DNA of 20,270 nt from positions 1 through 20,270 of the forward strand of contig CABTWE010000010.1 of assembly GCA_902488465.1 (NCBI GenBank). Direction: 5' to 3'. The notes under the pieces are model-generated. The model ran no database searches. It was not told the DNA's origin and saw only the letters and a list, made by a program, of their open reading frames with translations. A program made the position numbers and the translations under genes. The stretch comes from an uncultured Tissierellia bacterium (GTDB lineage Bacteria > Bacillota > Clostridia > Tissierellales > Peptoniphilaceae). Positions 1-7,673 of the stretch are shown here, one piece after another. Each line of letters starts with the position of its first letter. The stretch's first letter is position 1.

Positions 1-8
1 ACACCCCT

Positions 9-136
9 AAATTTGCGAGGAATTTTCGATGAGAAACGCTTAGATGAAATATTTTAGGCGCGAGGCGTACTGGCAAGTACGTCGCAGCGACTGAAATATT
101 GAATCAAGCGTTTATCGCAAAATAGACCGCGAATCT
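9..136. repeat. Long imperfect palindrome, unit 1 of a tandem pair
   Basis: This stretch folds back on itself almost completely. The left arm (AAATTTGCG at 9-17, ATTTTCGATGAG near 22-33, AAACGCTT near 34-41, AATATTTTAG near 48-57) is matched by a right arm whose reverse complement runs AGATTCGCG, ATTTTGCGATAAACGCTT, AATATTTCAG. The tip is CGTACT-GGCA-AGTACG around 66-81. Outer parts recur in unit 2: CGCAAAATAGACCGC is identical at 116-130 and 251-265, 135 bp apart. No open reading frame explains it. It could be a palindromic mobile repeat (MITE or REP-like) or a structured RNA transcribed past the ABC operon. I do not recognise a named family. Confidence 0.7.
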
Positions 137-142
137 CCCGCC

Positions 143-270
143 AATTTGCGTGGATATTTTGATGACATGCGCCGCAAACTCAATTTTTGATTGCGCAGGT
201 GTGCTCAAGTGCACTCCGAGCAATCAAATAATTGATGTTTGCAAGCAGGTCGCAAAATAGACCGCAAATT
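143..270. repeat. Long imperfect palindrome, unit 2, abutting an ABC gene stop codon
   Basis: This is a second palindrome of the same size. AATTTGCG at 143-150 pairs with CGCAAATT at 263-270. Inner matches are ATTTTG, GCAAAC, TCAATT-TTTGATTGC and a GTGC-GCAC tip near 201-214. The first 23 bases agree with unit 1 at 19 positions and the last 19 at 18, while the middle stems differ in sequence but still pair. The outer right arm reaches the TAA of the ABC exporter gene at 270-272, so on the minus strand the element starts exactly where translation ends. No other terminator for that operon is seen in the window. Confidence 0.7.
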
Positions 271-2039
271 TACTTGTACCATTTGGACTGTTCTTCCACC
301 ATCCCAAAGTACTCTCCCTTCAAACTCATAAGTTCTTCATGTGTCCCTCTCTCACTCACTTCCCCGTTGTTCATGACAACGATTTCGTCGGCGATACGAG
401 CGGAGCCGATTCTATGGGTGATCAAGAGCGAGATTTTTCCGGCTGAGATTTCGCGAAGTTTGTTGTAAAGTGCCGATTCTTCTAGAGGGTCGATTGCAGC
501 GGTCGGTTCGTCGAAGGCGATGATGTCGCGGTCGCGATATACTCCGCGGGCAATTGCGACTCTTTGCCATTGTCCACCGGAGAGGTCCGTTCCGTTAAAT
601 TCACGCGAAAGAACTGTATTGCCTCCGTTCGGAAATATCGGAAGGTTCGAGTTCAGTCCCGCTTTTTCAAGAGCCATTCCGAAATCGTCATTTTTATTTA
701 AGTCAGAAATTTCAATATTTTCATCGAGTTGCATTTTGTATCTGTAGAAGTCCTGAAAGATTGCGGAAGTTTTTTCGCGAAGGTTCGGATTTTCGATTTC
801 CCCACCCTTTTCGTCAAAGTATTTCACTTCGCCTTCGGATGTGTCGAAAAGTCCGAGTACAAGTTTTAGAAGTGTACTTTTTCCGCTTCCGTTTTCTCCG
901 ACGACTGCGATGAGTTTATCTTTTTCGAGGTCGAGGTCCACATCTTTCACAGCATATCTTTCAGAGTTCGGATATTTGAACGAAAGATTTCTGATTTTTA
1001 CACTTTCAATCGGCGTCATGTCCGTTCCGTTATCGGCTTCTTCTTCACGCATCATGTTGACGTAGAAATCTATTCCGCCGTATCTTTCGGCGAGCGGTGC
1101 AATTGAGTTTTGAAGAAGTTCCTCCATTATGCCGAACATAAATTCCATCGAGGTGATTGTCGCTGCAAGAAAACCTGCATCGGTGTCGCCAATGAGCGTT
1201 GCTCTTAAAATGAGATATATTACGCTCGAATATGCGGCGGCGGTTATGATTTTCAATGTAAATTCAATCCAAAATGTCTTTCTGTTCGCTCTTTTTTGAA
1301 CTTTTTTCACTTCGTCCCATCCGGTTTTATATTTGTCGTGGAGGAAGTTGTAAAATCCGCCCATGCGCATTTCCTTTGCAGCCGAGCCGATGATGTAGCT
1401 TCTATATTCATCGCGCACACGTGTAATTTTCGTTTCTTCATTTTTCAGTTTCACGACGATTTTCATCTTAAAAATGTAACCGATTAACGCCGGCAAAAAA
1501 AGTATTGGAAATATGAGTGCAAGCGATGCATTTTTCGAAGACATATACCATATCATGATTATAAAATACGGCAAATATCCCGACACAACCATCGCAGCAA
1601 GCCCTGTGAAAAGCATTGCATCCGGTCCTCCGGCACGCGCTCTCGATAGTTTCAAAAGATTTTCCGGATTCTCAAAGTAAATCGGTTTTAACTTCTTCAC
1701 TTTTGACATTATTCCGTTTTCAGCAGTTTTTCCGGCGAGCGATATAAATTTATTTATCGAGTAGTTAACGACGGCGTTAATAACTTGTCCGAAAATCAAG
1801 AGCGACACGAAAAGCACAGCGCCGAGTATTGCTGTCGAGAGCATTCCGCCGTTTATATATTCATTGATCGTTTGAAAGAAATATGCTTGGATAATCACGT
1901 TAAGTCCAAGAAGTGTCGATTGTATGAGCGAGGACACGACCATCAAAATGAATTCGCCCCTATTTTGTTTGACCGCCGGTTTTATCGCAAACGGCATCAA
2001 ATCGTGTATCGTTTGGAAAAATTTCGAGATTGATTTCAT
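270..2039 (-). CDS. ABC exporter half-transporter (membrane plus ATPase), second gene of a pair
   Basis: The 589-residue product has an N-terminal six-helix-type membrane domain (about residues 25-310) and a C-terminal ATPase. Visible motifs are Walker A GENGSGKS (381-388), signature LSGGQ (486-490), Walker B ending in FDEP (505-512) and switch histidine in ITHR. The ATG at 2039 is chosen over a GTG nine bases upstream because AAAGGAG lies 8 nt before it. It overlaps the stop of the upstream half-transporter by 4 nt (ATGA), so the two are probably translationally coupled and form a heterodimer. Both ATPase sites keep the catalytic glutamate, so neither looks degenerate by motif. Such pairs export drugs, lipids or peptides; the substrate cannot be read from sequence. 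Confidence 0.9.
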   Translation of the reverse strand: MKSISKFFQTIHDLMPFAIKPAVKQNRGEFILMVVSSLIQSTLLGLNVIIQAYFFQTINEYINGGMLSTAILGAVLFVSLLIFGQVINAVVNYSINKFISLAGKTAENGIMSKVKKLKPIYFENPENLLKLSRARAGGPDAMLFTGLAAMVVSGYLPYFIIMIWYMSSKNASLALIFPILFLPALIGYIFKMKIVVKLKNEETKITRVRDEYRSYIIGSAAKEMRMGGFYNFLHDKYKTGWDEVKKVQKRANRKTFWIEFTLKIITAAAYSSVIYLILRATLIGDTDAGFLAATITSMEFMFGIMEELLQNSIAPLAERYGGIDFYVNMMREEEADNGTDMTPIESVKIRNLSFKYPNSERYAVKDVDLDLEKDKLIAVVGENGSGKSTLLKLVLGLFDTSEGEVKYFDEKGGEIENPNLREKTSAIFQDFYRYKMQLDENIEISDLNKNDDFGMALEKAGLNSNLPIFPNGGNTVLSREFNGTDLSGGQWQRVAIARGVYRDRDIIAFDEPTAAIDPLEESALYNKLREISAGKISLLITHRIGSARIADEIVVMNNGEVSERGTHEELMSLKGEYFGMVEEQSKWYK

Positions 2040-3820
2040 GAATACCACTCCTTTTGTGAATTGTACATTTCGAAATAGTCGCCTTTAAGCGCCATCATTT
2101 CGTCATGTGTGCCGTGTTCAAAAACTTTTCCCGCTTTGAACAGGAATATTTCATCGCTCAAAGATGTCGAGCCGAGTCTGTGCGAGATGAAAATAACGGT
2201 TCTACCCTTTGTGAGTTTTCCCATTTTTTCATAGAGTTTCGACTCTGTTTTAGGGTCCATCGCCGCTGTCGGTTCGTCCAAAATTACAACCGGCGAATCA
2301 GACACAATCGCACGTGCGAGAGCAATTCTTTGGCGTTGACCGCCCGAAAGGTCGAGTCCTCTGTCGTCGAGCTTTCCGATTTCCGTCTCGATTCCCTCCG
2401 GCATTTTATTGACCATTTCTCTCAAATCGAGGTCGTCAATCACTTCCTCCACTTTTGCCTCTCTGTCCGCATAACCCATTGCGATATTGTTTTTTATAGT
2501 CGTTCCAAAAATTACATAGTCCTGAAATATTGCGGAGAAAATCGAACGACGAACGTTTAGGGGCATCGTCCTTGCATCGACTCCGTTTATTAAAATCGTG
2601 CCCTCATATTGGTCGTAAAGACCGAGCATGAGTTTTATGACGGTCGACTTTCCGCTGCCGTTTTCACCTACGAGCGAGTAGTGGCGACCCTTTTCGATTT
2701 TAAAAGTCATTGATTTAAGTATTTCTCTGTCCGTTCCCGGATATGTGAAGCGCACATCTTTAAATTCGAGCGATTCGAATTCCGGCACATTTTCCGGTCT
2801 TATGAGCCCAGATTCTTCTTCGTCGAAATCCATGAATGTGAAGAAGTCTTTGAAGAAAAGGCTTGTGCTTGTGAATGCGTCCATTGCGTTTGGAATTGTC
2901 CATCCAACTTGGTTTATAAGTGTGCTTACAAGTGCGATGACCGAGGTATAAATACCGAAAGTCAATGTGCCCGCTTTTACCGGTTTAAGAAGTACGAGTG
3001 CCACAACGAGCACAATGAGCGAAAAAATCGACGAGAATGTCTTGCTTCGTTTGAACCATTTTTTCATAACTTTAAACTTTGCGTTCGTGACTTCGCGATA
3101 TGTTTTATAGTCGATTTCGTTGTAGTGGTCCGAATAGTCGAAAAGATATCTCTCTTTTGCCGAATCTTTTCCAAGTAAAACTTCGTCGAGCATTTCGACA
3201 TATCTATATTTTTCATTGAGTGCTTTATCTTCTTCGTATGTTTCCTTTGCGCCTTTCTTTGCGAGCCAGATGAGCGGATAGATTACAACAATCACTACCG
3301 GCACAACCCACCAAACATAAACCGTGATTGTTATGAGTGCGGAGATTGCCGAGATTGAAACTATACCCAAATGGTTCATCGCTTGAAGCGCGGTTTTAAA
3401 TTGATCCAATGTTTTCTTTTCAACCTGTTTTATTAAGTCGAGCGACGCTTTATCTTCGAGGCGCCAATATGCGAGTCTTGAATGTTTTTCAACAATCATC
3501 TCGTTCAAATTGCCGTCGAGATTTACCATAACGACCGACATGAGCCATTCGATTATAGGATTCGAGACGAAATTGAAAGTTGCAAGAGTGCAAAGAATAA
3601 TCGCCTTGTCGATCACCGCCGATATTTCGCCCGCTCCTTTAACAGCGCTTATCGCTGCGTCGACGACATATCCAGTTACAATTGCAATTGCAGTCGGCGC
3701 CAAGCCGGAAAGTGCTATCATCAAGAGATAACATACAAGAGCGACGGGTGCGGCTTTAAAAATCTCTTTGTATGCGCGCCTTATCGCTTTGTCCCCTAGT
3801 TTTTTGCCATTTTGTTCCAT
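2036..3820 (-). CDS. ABC exporter half-transporter, first gene of a pair
   Basis: The 594-residue product has hydrophobic segments near residues 25-50, 73-100, 155-185, 262-280 and 288-305. The ATPase domain follows, with Walker A GENGSGKS (385-392), LSGGQ (491-495), VVILDEP (511-517) and a switch histidine in ISHR. The ATG at 3820 has AAAGGGAAA 6-14 nt upstream. A strong promoter lies about 150 nt upstream. The downstream gene overlaps by 4 nt, which supports a heterodimeric exporter in the inner membrane. The D-loop AAMDP resembles AAIDP in its partner, so the two belong to the same subfamily. Substrate is unknown; no accessory, regulator or peptide precursor gene is adjacent. Confidence 0.9.
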   Translation of the reverse strand: MEQNGKKLGDKAIRRAYKEIFKAAPVALVCYLLMIALSGLAPTAIAIVTGYVVDAAISAVKGAGEISAVIDKAIILCTLATFNFVSNPIIEWLMSVVMVNLDGNLNEMIVEKHSRLAYWRLEDKASLDLIKQVEKKTLDQFKTALQAMNHLGIVSISAISALITITVYVWWVVPVVIVVIYPLIWLAKKGAKETYEEDKALNEKYRYVEMLDEVLLGKDSAKERYLFDYSDHYNEIDYKTYREVTNAKFKVMKKWFKRSKTFSSIFSLIVLVVALVLLKPVKAGTLTFGIYTSVIALVSTLINQVGWTIPNAMDAFTSTSLFFKDFFTFMDFDEEESGLIRPENVPEFESLEFKDVRFTYPGTDREILKSMTFKIEKGRHYSLVGENGSGKSTVIKLMLGLYDQYEGTILINGVDARTMPLNVRRSIFSAIFQDYVIFGTTIKNNIAMGYADREAKVEEVIDDLDLREMVNKMPEGIETEIGKLDDRGLDLSGGQRQRIALARAIVSDSPVVILDEPTAAMDPKTESKLYEKMGKLTKGRTVIFISHRLGSTSLSDEIFLFKAGKVFEHGTHDEMMALKGDYFEMYNSQKEWYS

Positions 3821-3899
3821 AATTTTTCCCTTTCTTGCGAGTAAATTTTAAGTAGTTTGCGACGAAATTAAGTACTGTTTCCCGTCAATGTGAGTTTAA

Positions 3900-3915
3900 T
3901 TCGAATATATTCAAA
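3900..3915. promoter_or_regulatory. Palindrome in the ABC operon leader, possible operator
   Basis: TTCGAATATATTCAAA has a perfect 10-bp core palindrome GAATATATTC, extended to 16 bp with one mismatched pair. It lies about 50 nt downstream of the predicted transcription start and 80 nt before the ABC start codon. Symmetric AT-rich sites of this kind often bind dimeric repressors, but no regulator is encoded next to it and the site may be chance in AT-rich DNA. Confidence 0.25.
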
Positions 3916-3969
3916 GTTTTTCGGATCCTTTTTTGGTTTAGTTAAAAACCATATTCTGAATTTATTTTT

Positions 3970-3998
3970 ATTATATCACTATTATAAAATTTATGCAA
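3970..3998 (-). promoter_or_regulatory. Strong sigma-A-type promoter of the ABC exporter operon
   Basis: On the minus strand, TTGCAT (3993-3998) is followed after exactly 17 nt by TATAAT (3970-3975), preceded by TGA, giving an extended -10. Transcription should start near 3963, leaving a leader of about 140 nt before the ATG at 3820. Confidence 0.75.
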
Positions 3999-4080
3999 GT
4001 GTTTTTTTCTATATTTTTATTTTTTTCTTTTATTTTTTTATAATTTTAAATTTTTCACTTTATAATTATTAATATTCAAT

Positions 4081-4109
4081 AAAACAATCCCGAAAATAAA
4101 TTCGAGATT
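4081..4109 (-). terminator. Intrinsic terminator after the htrA-like gene
   Basis: Minus-strand hairpin AATCTCGAA / TTCGGGATT (9 bp with one G-U pair, 6-nt loop at 4095-4100), then GTTTTATT. It lies 10 nt after the stop codon. Confidence 0.75.
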
Positions 4110-4118
4110 TTTAAAATT

Positions 4119-5090
4119 CTATAAATTTAATGCATTTTCTTGAAACTCTTCTATGTTCGCACCTTTAATAAGTTCCAAAACGCGTGCCATCGGAATTGCA
4201 TATCCCATGCCTTCAATGCTCGAGGATGCAATCTTTGCGGTATTTATGCCGACGAGTTCGCCCTTCATGTTAAGAAGTGCCCCGCCGCTGTTGCCCGGAT
4301 TTATGGCTGCATCCGTTTGAATATATGTCTTTGTGTCGAGACTTTCCTTAGGTGCAAAGTTTCTGTTCACAGCGCTGACGACGCCGGTTGTGACAGATTG
4401 ACCGTATCCTAAGGCGTTTCCGATTGCAACAACGCTTTCTCCGATTTCAAGAGAATTCGAATCGCCGATTTTTATCGGTTTTATTTCCGCTAAAGTCGAC
4501 TCGCTCAAATCCTTTATTCTCACGCGAATAATTGCGATGTCGTTGTTTTCATCGTACTTCACAACTTCGGCTTTATATGTCTTGTCATCGGAGAATGTGA
4601 CCGACAAATCTTTCGCACCGTCGATTACATGATGGTTCGTGATCATATAAAGATAATCTTTCGTCTTTTCGAGAATCACTCCCGAACCGCTCATCTTCAC
4701 TTCCCTTTCAACCCCGCCGCCTTGGAAAAAGCTGAAAAAGTCCGGAACTTGTTGAACGGCGACATTCGTTATTGAAACTATCGACTTCAAAGCTTCCTTT
4801 GACATCGCCGAAACGCCCCTAACCACCGGCTCCTTGTTTGCAACAGTCATAACATTGTGCGTTTCCACTGCAGTCGGTGCTTTTTTGTCGAAGAAAAGCA
4901 TCTTCGTTCCATAGAACGAACCGCTTGCAAAACTTCCAAGCATCACTGCGGCGACCGCTGACACAAAAAATTTTTTAATAGGCGAAGATTTTTTCGGCTT
5001 CTCCATCCTTGCTTCCGGCTCATACATATATCCGTTCATAGTTTCATATTCTAAATATTCACGTCTGTTATCCTTTTCATTAAAGTCCAT
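4119..5090 (-). CDS. htrA: HtrA/DegP-like membrane-anchored serine protease without PDZ domain
   Basis: The 323-residue product has a charged cytoplasmic N-terminus (1-40), one membrane helix (about 41-60) and an extracellular trypsin-like domain. The triad is readable: H154 in TNHHV, D184 in NNDIAI and S268 in INPGNSGGAL. The protein stops about 20 residues after the conserved GMGYAIP segment (284-290), where family members normally continue into a PDZ domain of about 90 residues. It therefore looks like a PDZ-less HtrA, not a truncated one: the stop is followed by a proper terminator. Family role is degradation or refolding of misfolded envelope proteins. The start is supported by GGGAGGAAT upstream. 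Its promoter has CiaR-like repeats, and a two-component pair lies directly upstream. Confidence 0.9.
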   Translation of the reverse strand: MDFNEKDNRREYLEYETMNGYMYEPEARMEKPKKSSPIKKFFVSAVAAVMLGSFASGSFYGTKMLFFDKKAPTAVETHNVMTVANKEPVVRGVSAMSKEALKSIVSITNVAVQQVPDFFSFFQGGGVEREVKMSGSGVILEKTKDYLYMITNHHVIDGAKDLSVTFSDDKTYKAEVVKYDENNDIAIIRVRIKDLSESTLAEIKPIKIGDSNSLEIGESVVAIGNALGYGQSVTTGVVSAVNRNFAPKESLDTKTYIQTDAAINPGNSGGALLNMKGELVGINTAKIASSSIEGMGYAIPMARVLELIKGANIEEFQENALNL

Positions 5091-5119
5091 TTTAATTCCT
5101 CCCTTAACTTTATATCTAA

Positions 5120-5164
5120 ATTATAAAGAGAGAAACCTAATCAAAACTTAAAATCTAACTTAAT
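5120..5164 (-). promoter_or_regulatory. htrA-like gene promoter with CiaR-like direct repeats
   Basis: Minus strand: TATAAT at 5120-5125, no good -35. Exactly 10 nt upstream of the -10 lies ATTAGG (5136-5141), then 5 nt, then TTTAAG (5147-5152), then 6 nt, then a further ATTAAG (5159-5164). The middle and proximal half-sites reproduce the known streptococcal CiaR site NTTAAG-N5-WTTAAG apart from one base, at its usual distance from the -10. Known activator-dependent promoters of this type lack a -35. Assignment to the neighbouring response regulator is inference. Confidence 0.6.
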
Positions 5165-5176
5165 TATACTTAAAAT

Positions 5177-6403
5177 TTATTTTATCGGAAGTTTTATTTG
5201 AATTTTTAAAGACTTTTCATCATCAGTCGTTGCACTTATCTCGCCGCCGTGCGAATTTACAATCGCCATTGCAATCGAAAGCCCAAGACCATATCCGCCG
5301 GTCTTGCTGCTTCTAGACTCATCGGTTCTATAAAATCTTTCAAATAGATATTTTGTGTTCTCGAGTGAAATATATTCGGTGCTGTTTGTGACTTCGATAA
5401 TAACCTGTGCTCTCGCTTTTTCGCATTTCACATCTATGTCACCGCCGACACTCGAATATTTAAAAGCATTGTCTAAAATGACCGACAAAAGTTTTTCGAT
5501 CATTTTCTTGTCACCACAAAAAATAATGTCCGGATTAATTTCCGCATTCAAATTTTTCTCCTCGAGAATCGCACGTGCTTTGTAGGACTCCGTCATTTCA
5601 GAAACGAGTTCCGAAATGTTAAACTCGCTCATATTCAAATTGTCCGCACCCTCGTCCATTCTAGCAAGCATAGTGAGGCTGCTGCTTAGTTCCGTGAGCC
5701 TTGTCGTTTGCGTTTTTATGTCCGACAGCCACTCGTTTTCACCGAGGTCCATTTGAAGCACTTCTGCATCCGCATTTATGATTGCGAGCGGCGTTTTTAT
5801 TTCGTGCCCCGCATCTGTAATGAAGCGTTTTTGTTTTTCATAGCTTTCCAAAACCGGCTTTGTTATGCGTTTTGACGTGAGCACAATGAGCACATATACG
5901 ATTATGAGCCCGACAATCGAAATCAAAATTCCGATTGAAACAAAAGACCTGAAATTTTCGAGCACACGCCCCATGTCGAGAAAAATAATTCGCACTCCCG
6001 ACTCTTCCGCAACCGCTCTATATCTGTAGTCCCCTTGATAGCCGCGACTTTTCCCGCTCTTTAAAACATCAATCGCATACTTTACCGCTTCTTTTGTATT
6101 CACAGCGGCAATCTTTCCGGTGTCCACCGAAATTACAATCTCCCTTTCGCCGACCAGCACCGAAAAAAATCTCGACTCGTACGGAAGCTCTATCGACTCG
6201 TTCGGGTTAAGCCCATACTCCTCCATATAACTTCCGCTCGGAAATCTTCCGTTGTTGTCCGCCAAAATGTCGAGCGTTTCATCCGCACGCCTAACAATTC
6301 TCTTGTAACTTATAAATGAAACGATTGACATGATGACCGCAAGAACTATGAACAGCGACAGCATCGATGCAACTATAAATCTTTTCCTTAATTTCTTAAT
6401 CAT
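5177..6403 (-). CDS. Membrane sensor histidine kinase, CiaH-like
   Basis: The 408-residue product has a first membrane helix at about residues 9-32, an extracellular sensor loop of about 120 residues, a second helix at about 154-175, then dimerisation and ATPase domains. H-box GHEIKTPLAI places the phosphoacceptor at H200; the N-box asparagine is N312 in LDNAFKYSS; the G-box is GGYGLGL (369-375). The first 8 nt overlap the end of the response regulator gene, so the two are cotranscribed and probably coupled. Cognate partner is the upstream regulator. The sensor loop has no domain I recognise. The CiaH assignment rests on gene context and the shared promoter motif, not on the loop. Confidence 0.88.
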   Translation of the reverse strand: MIKKLRKRFIVASMLSLFIVLAVIMSIVSFISYKRIVRRADETLDILADNNGRFPSGSYMEEYGLNPNESIELPYESRFFSVLVGEREIVISVDTGKIAAVNTKEAVKYAIDVLKSGKSRGYQGDYRYRAVAEESGVRIIFLDMGRVLENFRSFVSIGILISIVGLIIVYVLIVLTSKRITKPVLESYEKQKRFITDAGHEIKTPLAIINADAEVLQMDLGENEWLSDIKTQTTRLTELSSSLTMLARMDEGADNLNMSEFNISELVSEMTESYKARAILEEKNLNAEINPDIIFCGDKKMIEKLLSVILDNAFKYSSVGGDIDVKCEKARAQVIIEVTNSTEYISLENTKYLFERFYRTDESRSSKTGGYGLGLSIAMAIVNSHGGEISATTDDEKSLKIQIKLPIK

Positions 6404-7076
6404 TTCTTTCCTCGAGAGTATATCCGGCGTTTCTCGTTGCCTTTATTTCCACATTCGAATCGAGCGATGCCAGCTTTTTACGAAGATTTGAAATATAAAC
6501 CCAAACCACATTTATCTCCGCCTCGCTGTCGAAACCCCAAATCTTTTCCATAAGCCTTTCAGTCGAAATGAGTTTATTTTTGTTTTGCATCAAAAGCTCC
6601 AAAATCTGAAACTCCTTACTTTGAAGACGAGTTTCGCCGGAGTCGGTCTTTAAAATAAATGTATCGCGCATAAGAATCGTGTTTCCCATCTTTAAAATCG
6701 AATCGCCCTCATTGTTTTCCTTGGACCTCGTGATTGCACGGATTCTCGCCAAAAGCTCGCGACTGTTAAACGGCTTTGTGAGATAATCGTTCGCCCCCGA
6801 ATCGAGACCCAAAACCTTGTCGTCTACCTCCGACTTCGCCGTCAAAATAATAACGGGAAGCATATTGCCTTCCTTTCGCATAGTCTTTAAAACAGTGATA
6901 CCGTCGACTTTCGGCATCATCAAATCCAAAATCAAACAATCATAATTGTCCGCAGACAAAAAAGAGAGTGCCTCCTCCCCGTCATAAACCTGATCCACGG
7001 AATAATTGTTTCTCTCCAAAATAACTTTAAGCGCCTTTGAAAGAGAAACTTCATCCTCAGCAAGTAAAATTCGCAT
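6396..7076 (-). CDS. OmpR-family response regulator, CiaR-like
   Basis: The 226-residue product has a receiver domain (1-120) with acidic pocket E7-D8, phosphoacceptor D51 in LILDLMMP, T79 and K101 in LTKPF, followed by a winged-helix DNA-binding domain. The segment WGFDS...VVWVYISNLRKKL closely resembles the equivalent part of streptococcal CiaR as I remember it. Start ATG at 7076 has GGGGGTG 7 nt upstream. It precedes and overlaps its kinase. Its own promoter carries TTAGG/TTAAG repeats of the same type as those before the downstream protease gene, suggesting autoregulation. Confidence 0.9.
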   Translation of the reverse strand: MRILLAEDEVSLSKALKVILERNNYSVDQVYDGEEALSFLSADNYDCLILDLMMPKVDGITVLKTMRKEGNMLPVIILTAKSEVDDKVLGLDSGANDYLTKPFNSRELLARIRAITRSKENNEGDSILKMGNTILMRDTFILKTDSGETRLQSKEFQILELLMQNKNKLISTERLMEKIWGFDSEAEINVVWVYISNLRKKLASLDSNVEIKATRNAGYTLEERND

Positions 7077-7094
7077 ATAAACACCCCCGATAAT

Positions 7095-7126
7095 ATTATA
7101 AATATAAAAACTTAATTTAACCTAAA
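7095..7126 (-). promoter_or_regulatory. Response regulator promoter with CiaR-like direct repeats
   Basis: Minus strand: TATAAT at 7095-7100, preceded by exactly 10 nt and ATTAAG (7111-7116), then 4 nt and TTTAGG (7121-7126). No credible -35 is present. The half-sites and their distance to the -10 match the htrA-like promoter at 5120-5164; the inner spacer is one base shorter than the streptococcal CiaR consensus of 5. Confidence 0.55.
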
Positions 7127-7145
7127 TGATTTATACCCCAAAAAT

Positions 7146-7185
7146 AAAAAAATCCGGCAAAATGTCACAACTGACATCCTGCCGG
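7146..7185 (-). terminator. Intrinsic terminator after the SdpI-family gene
   Basis: Minus-strand hairpin: CCGGCA/TGCCGG outer stem and ATGTCA/TGACAT inner stem joined by two possible G-U pairs (7154-7185), followed by ATTTTTTT. It separates this gene from the two-component operon downstream. Confidence 0.85.
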
Positions 7186-7198
7186 TAAATTTACATAT

Positions 7199-7576
7199 TT
7201 ATTTTCTCACACCGTTCGCATCGAAGACTTTTTTAAGCTTCGACGAAACCGCAAATGTTGCACCAATCATACAAGTGCATTGAATAATTTCTATCACGCC
7301 CACTACTTTTCCAATCGTATCGATGTCGCAGCCGTTCATAATCGCGAGTGTCGCATTTGAGAGCGGAAGTAGAACAAGTCCCAAAGTCTTCCAATACTTG
7401 CCGATGAGATTTTGTGAAAAATCCCACGTCTCCTGGCTCTTCACCGAAAATTTCGTCCTGTATCCGAAAGCCCAATTCGGCTTTTTCGGCGGATTTTTTA
7501 GAAACATATTTCCGAAAATAATCATAATAAGCGGAACAAAACTCACCGCAATAACCATAATTAAATTAAATCCCAT
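7199..7576 (-). CDS. SdpI-family integral membrane protein
   Basis: The 125-residue product has three likely membrane helices (about residues 3-26, 64-81 and 87-110). The segment FGYRT...S...ETWDFSQ after helix one is the family hallmark. The founding member, Bacillus subtilis SdpI, gives immunity to the SdpC toxin and sequesters the repressor SdpR. Neither a toxin nor an SdpR-like gene is nearby, so that role is not supported here; many family members are orphans of unknown function. ATG at 7576 has AAGGGGGGA upstream. The gene is monocistronic, bounded by terminators on both sides, with TATAAA at about 7589-7594 as a possible -10. Confidence 0.8.
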   Translation of the reverse strand: MGFNLIMVIAVSFVPLIMIIFGNMFLKNPPKKPNWAFGYRTKFSVKSQETWDFSQNLIGKYWKTLGLVLLPLSNATLAIMNGCDIDTIGKVVGVIEIIQCTCMIGATFAVSSKLKKVFDANGVRK

Positions 7577-7619
7577 AAAACTCCCCCCTTGAATTATTTA
7601 TACCCTTTTTGTTTTGATT

Positions 7620-7650
7620 TATATAAAAAGCGAATGCCCCGCATCCGCTT
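7620..7650 (-). terminator. Intrinsic terminator of the cbiMNQO operon
   Basis: Minus-strand hairpin AAGCGGATGC-GGG-GCATTCGCTT (10 bp with one G-U pair, 7628-7650) followed by TTTATAT. It lies 23 nt after the cbiO stop. Confidence 0.8.
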
Positions 7651-7673
7651 AAAATATATTCTTATTTTTCATT

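Larger units (their letters stand above)
3821..4118. other. AT-rich intergenic region between htrA-like gene and ABC operon
   Basis: About 300 bases without a credible gene. It contains the htrA-like terminator (4081-4109), the ABC operon promoter (3970-3998), a small GGTTT/AAACC hairpin near 3935-3950 in the leader and the palindrome at 3900-3915. A plus-strand reading frame of 60 residues across 3890-4072 is composed almost entirely of F, I, Y and L codons from T-rich DNA and has no ribosome site, so it is not called. Confidence 0.6.

Noticed and set aside
116..265. Possible CRISPR array because CGCAAAATAGACCGC occurs twice
   Set aside because: Only two copies, 135 bp apart, each part of a larger palindrome; spacing and structure do not fit a CRISPR repeat-spacer unit and no cas gene is present.
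3890..4072. Plus-strand 60-residue reading frame in the gap between the protease and ABC genes
   Set aside because: It is made of T-rich DNA giving mostly F, I, Y and L, has no ribosome site, and overlaps the ABC promoter on the opposite strand.
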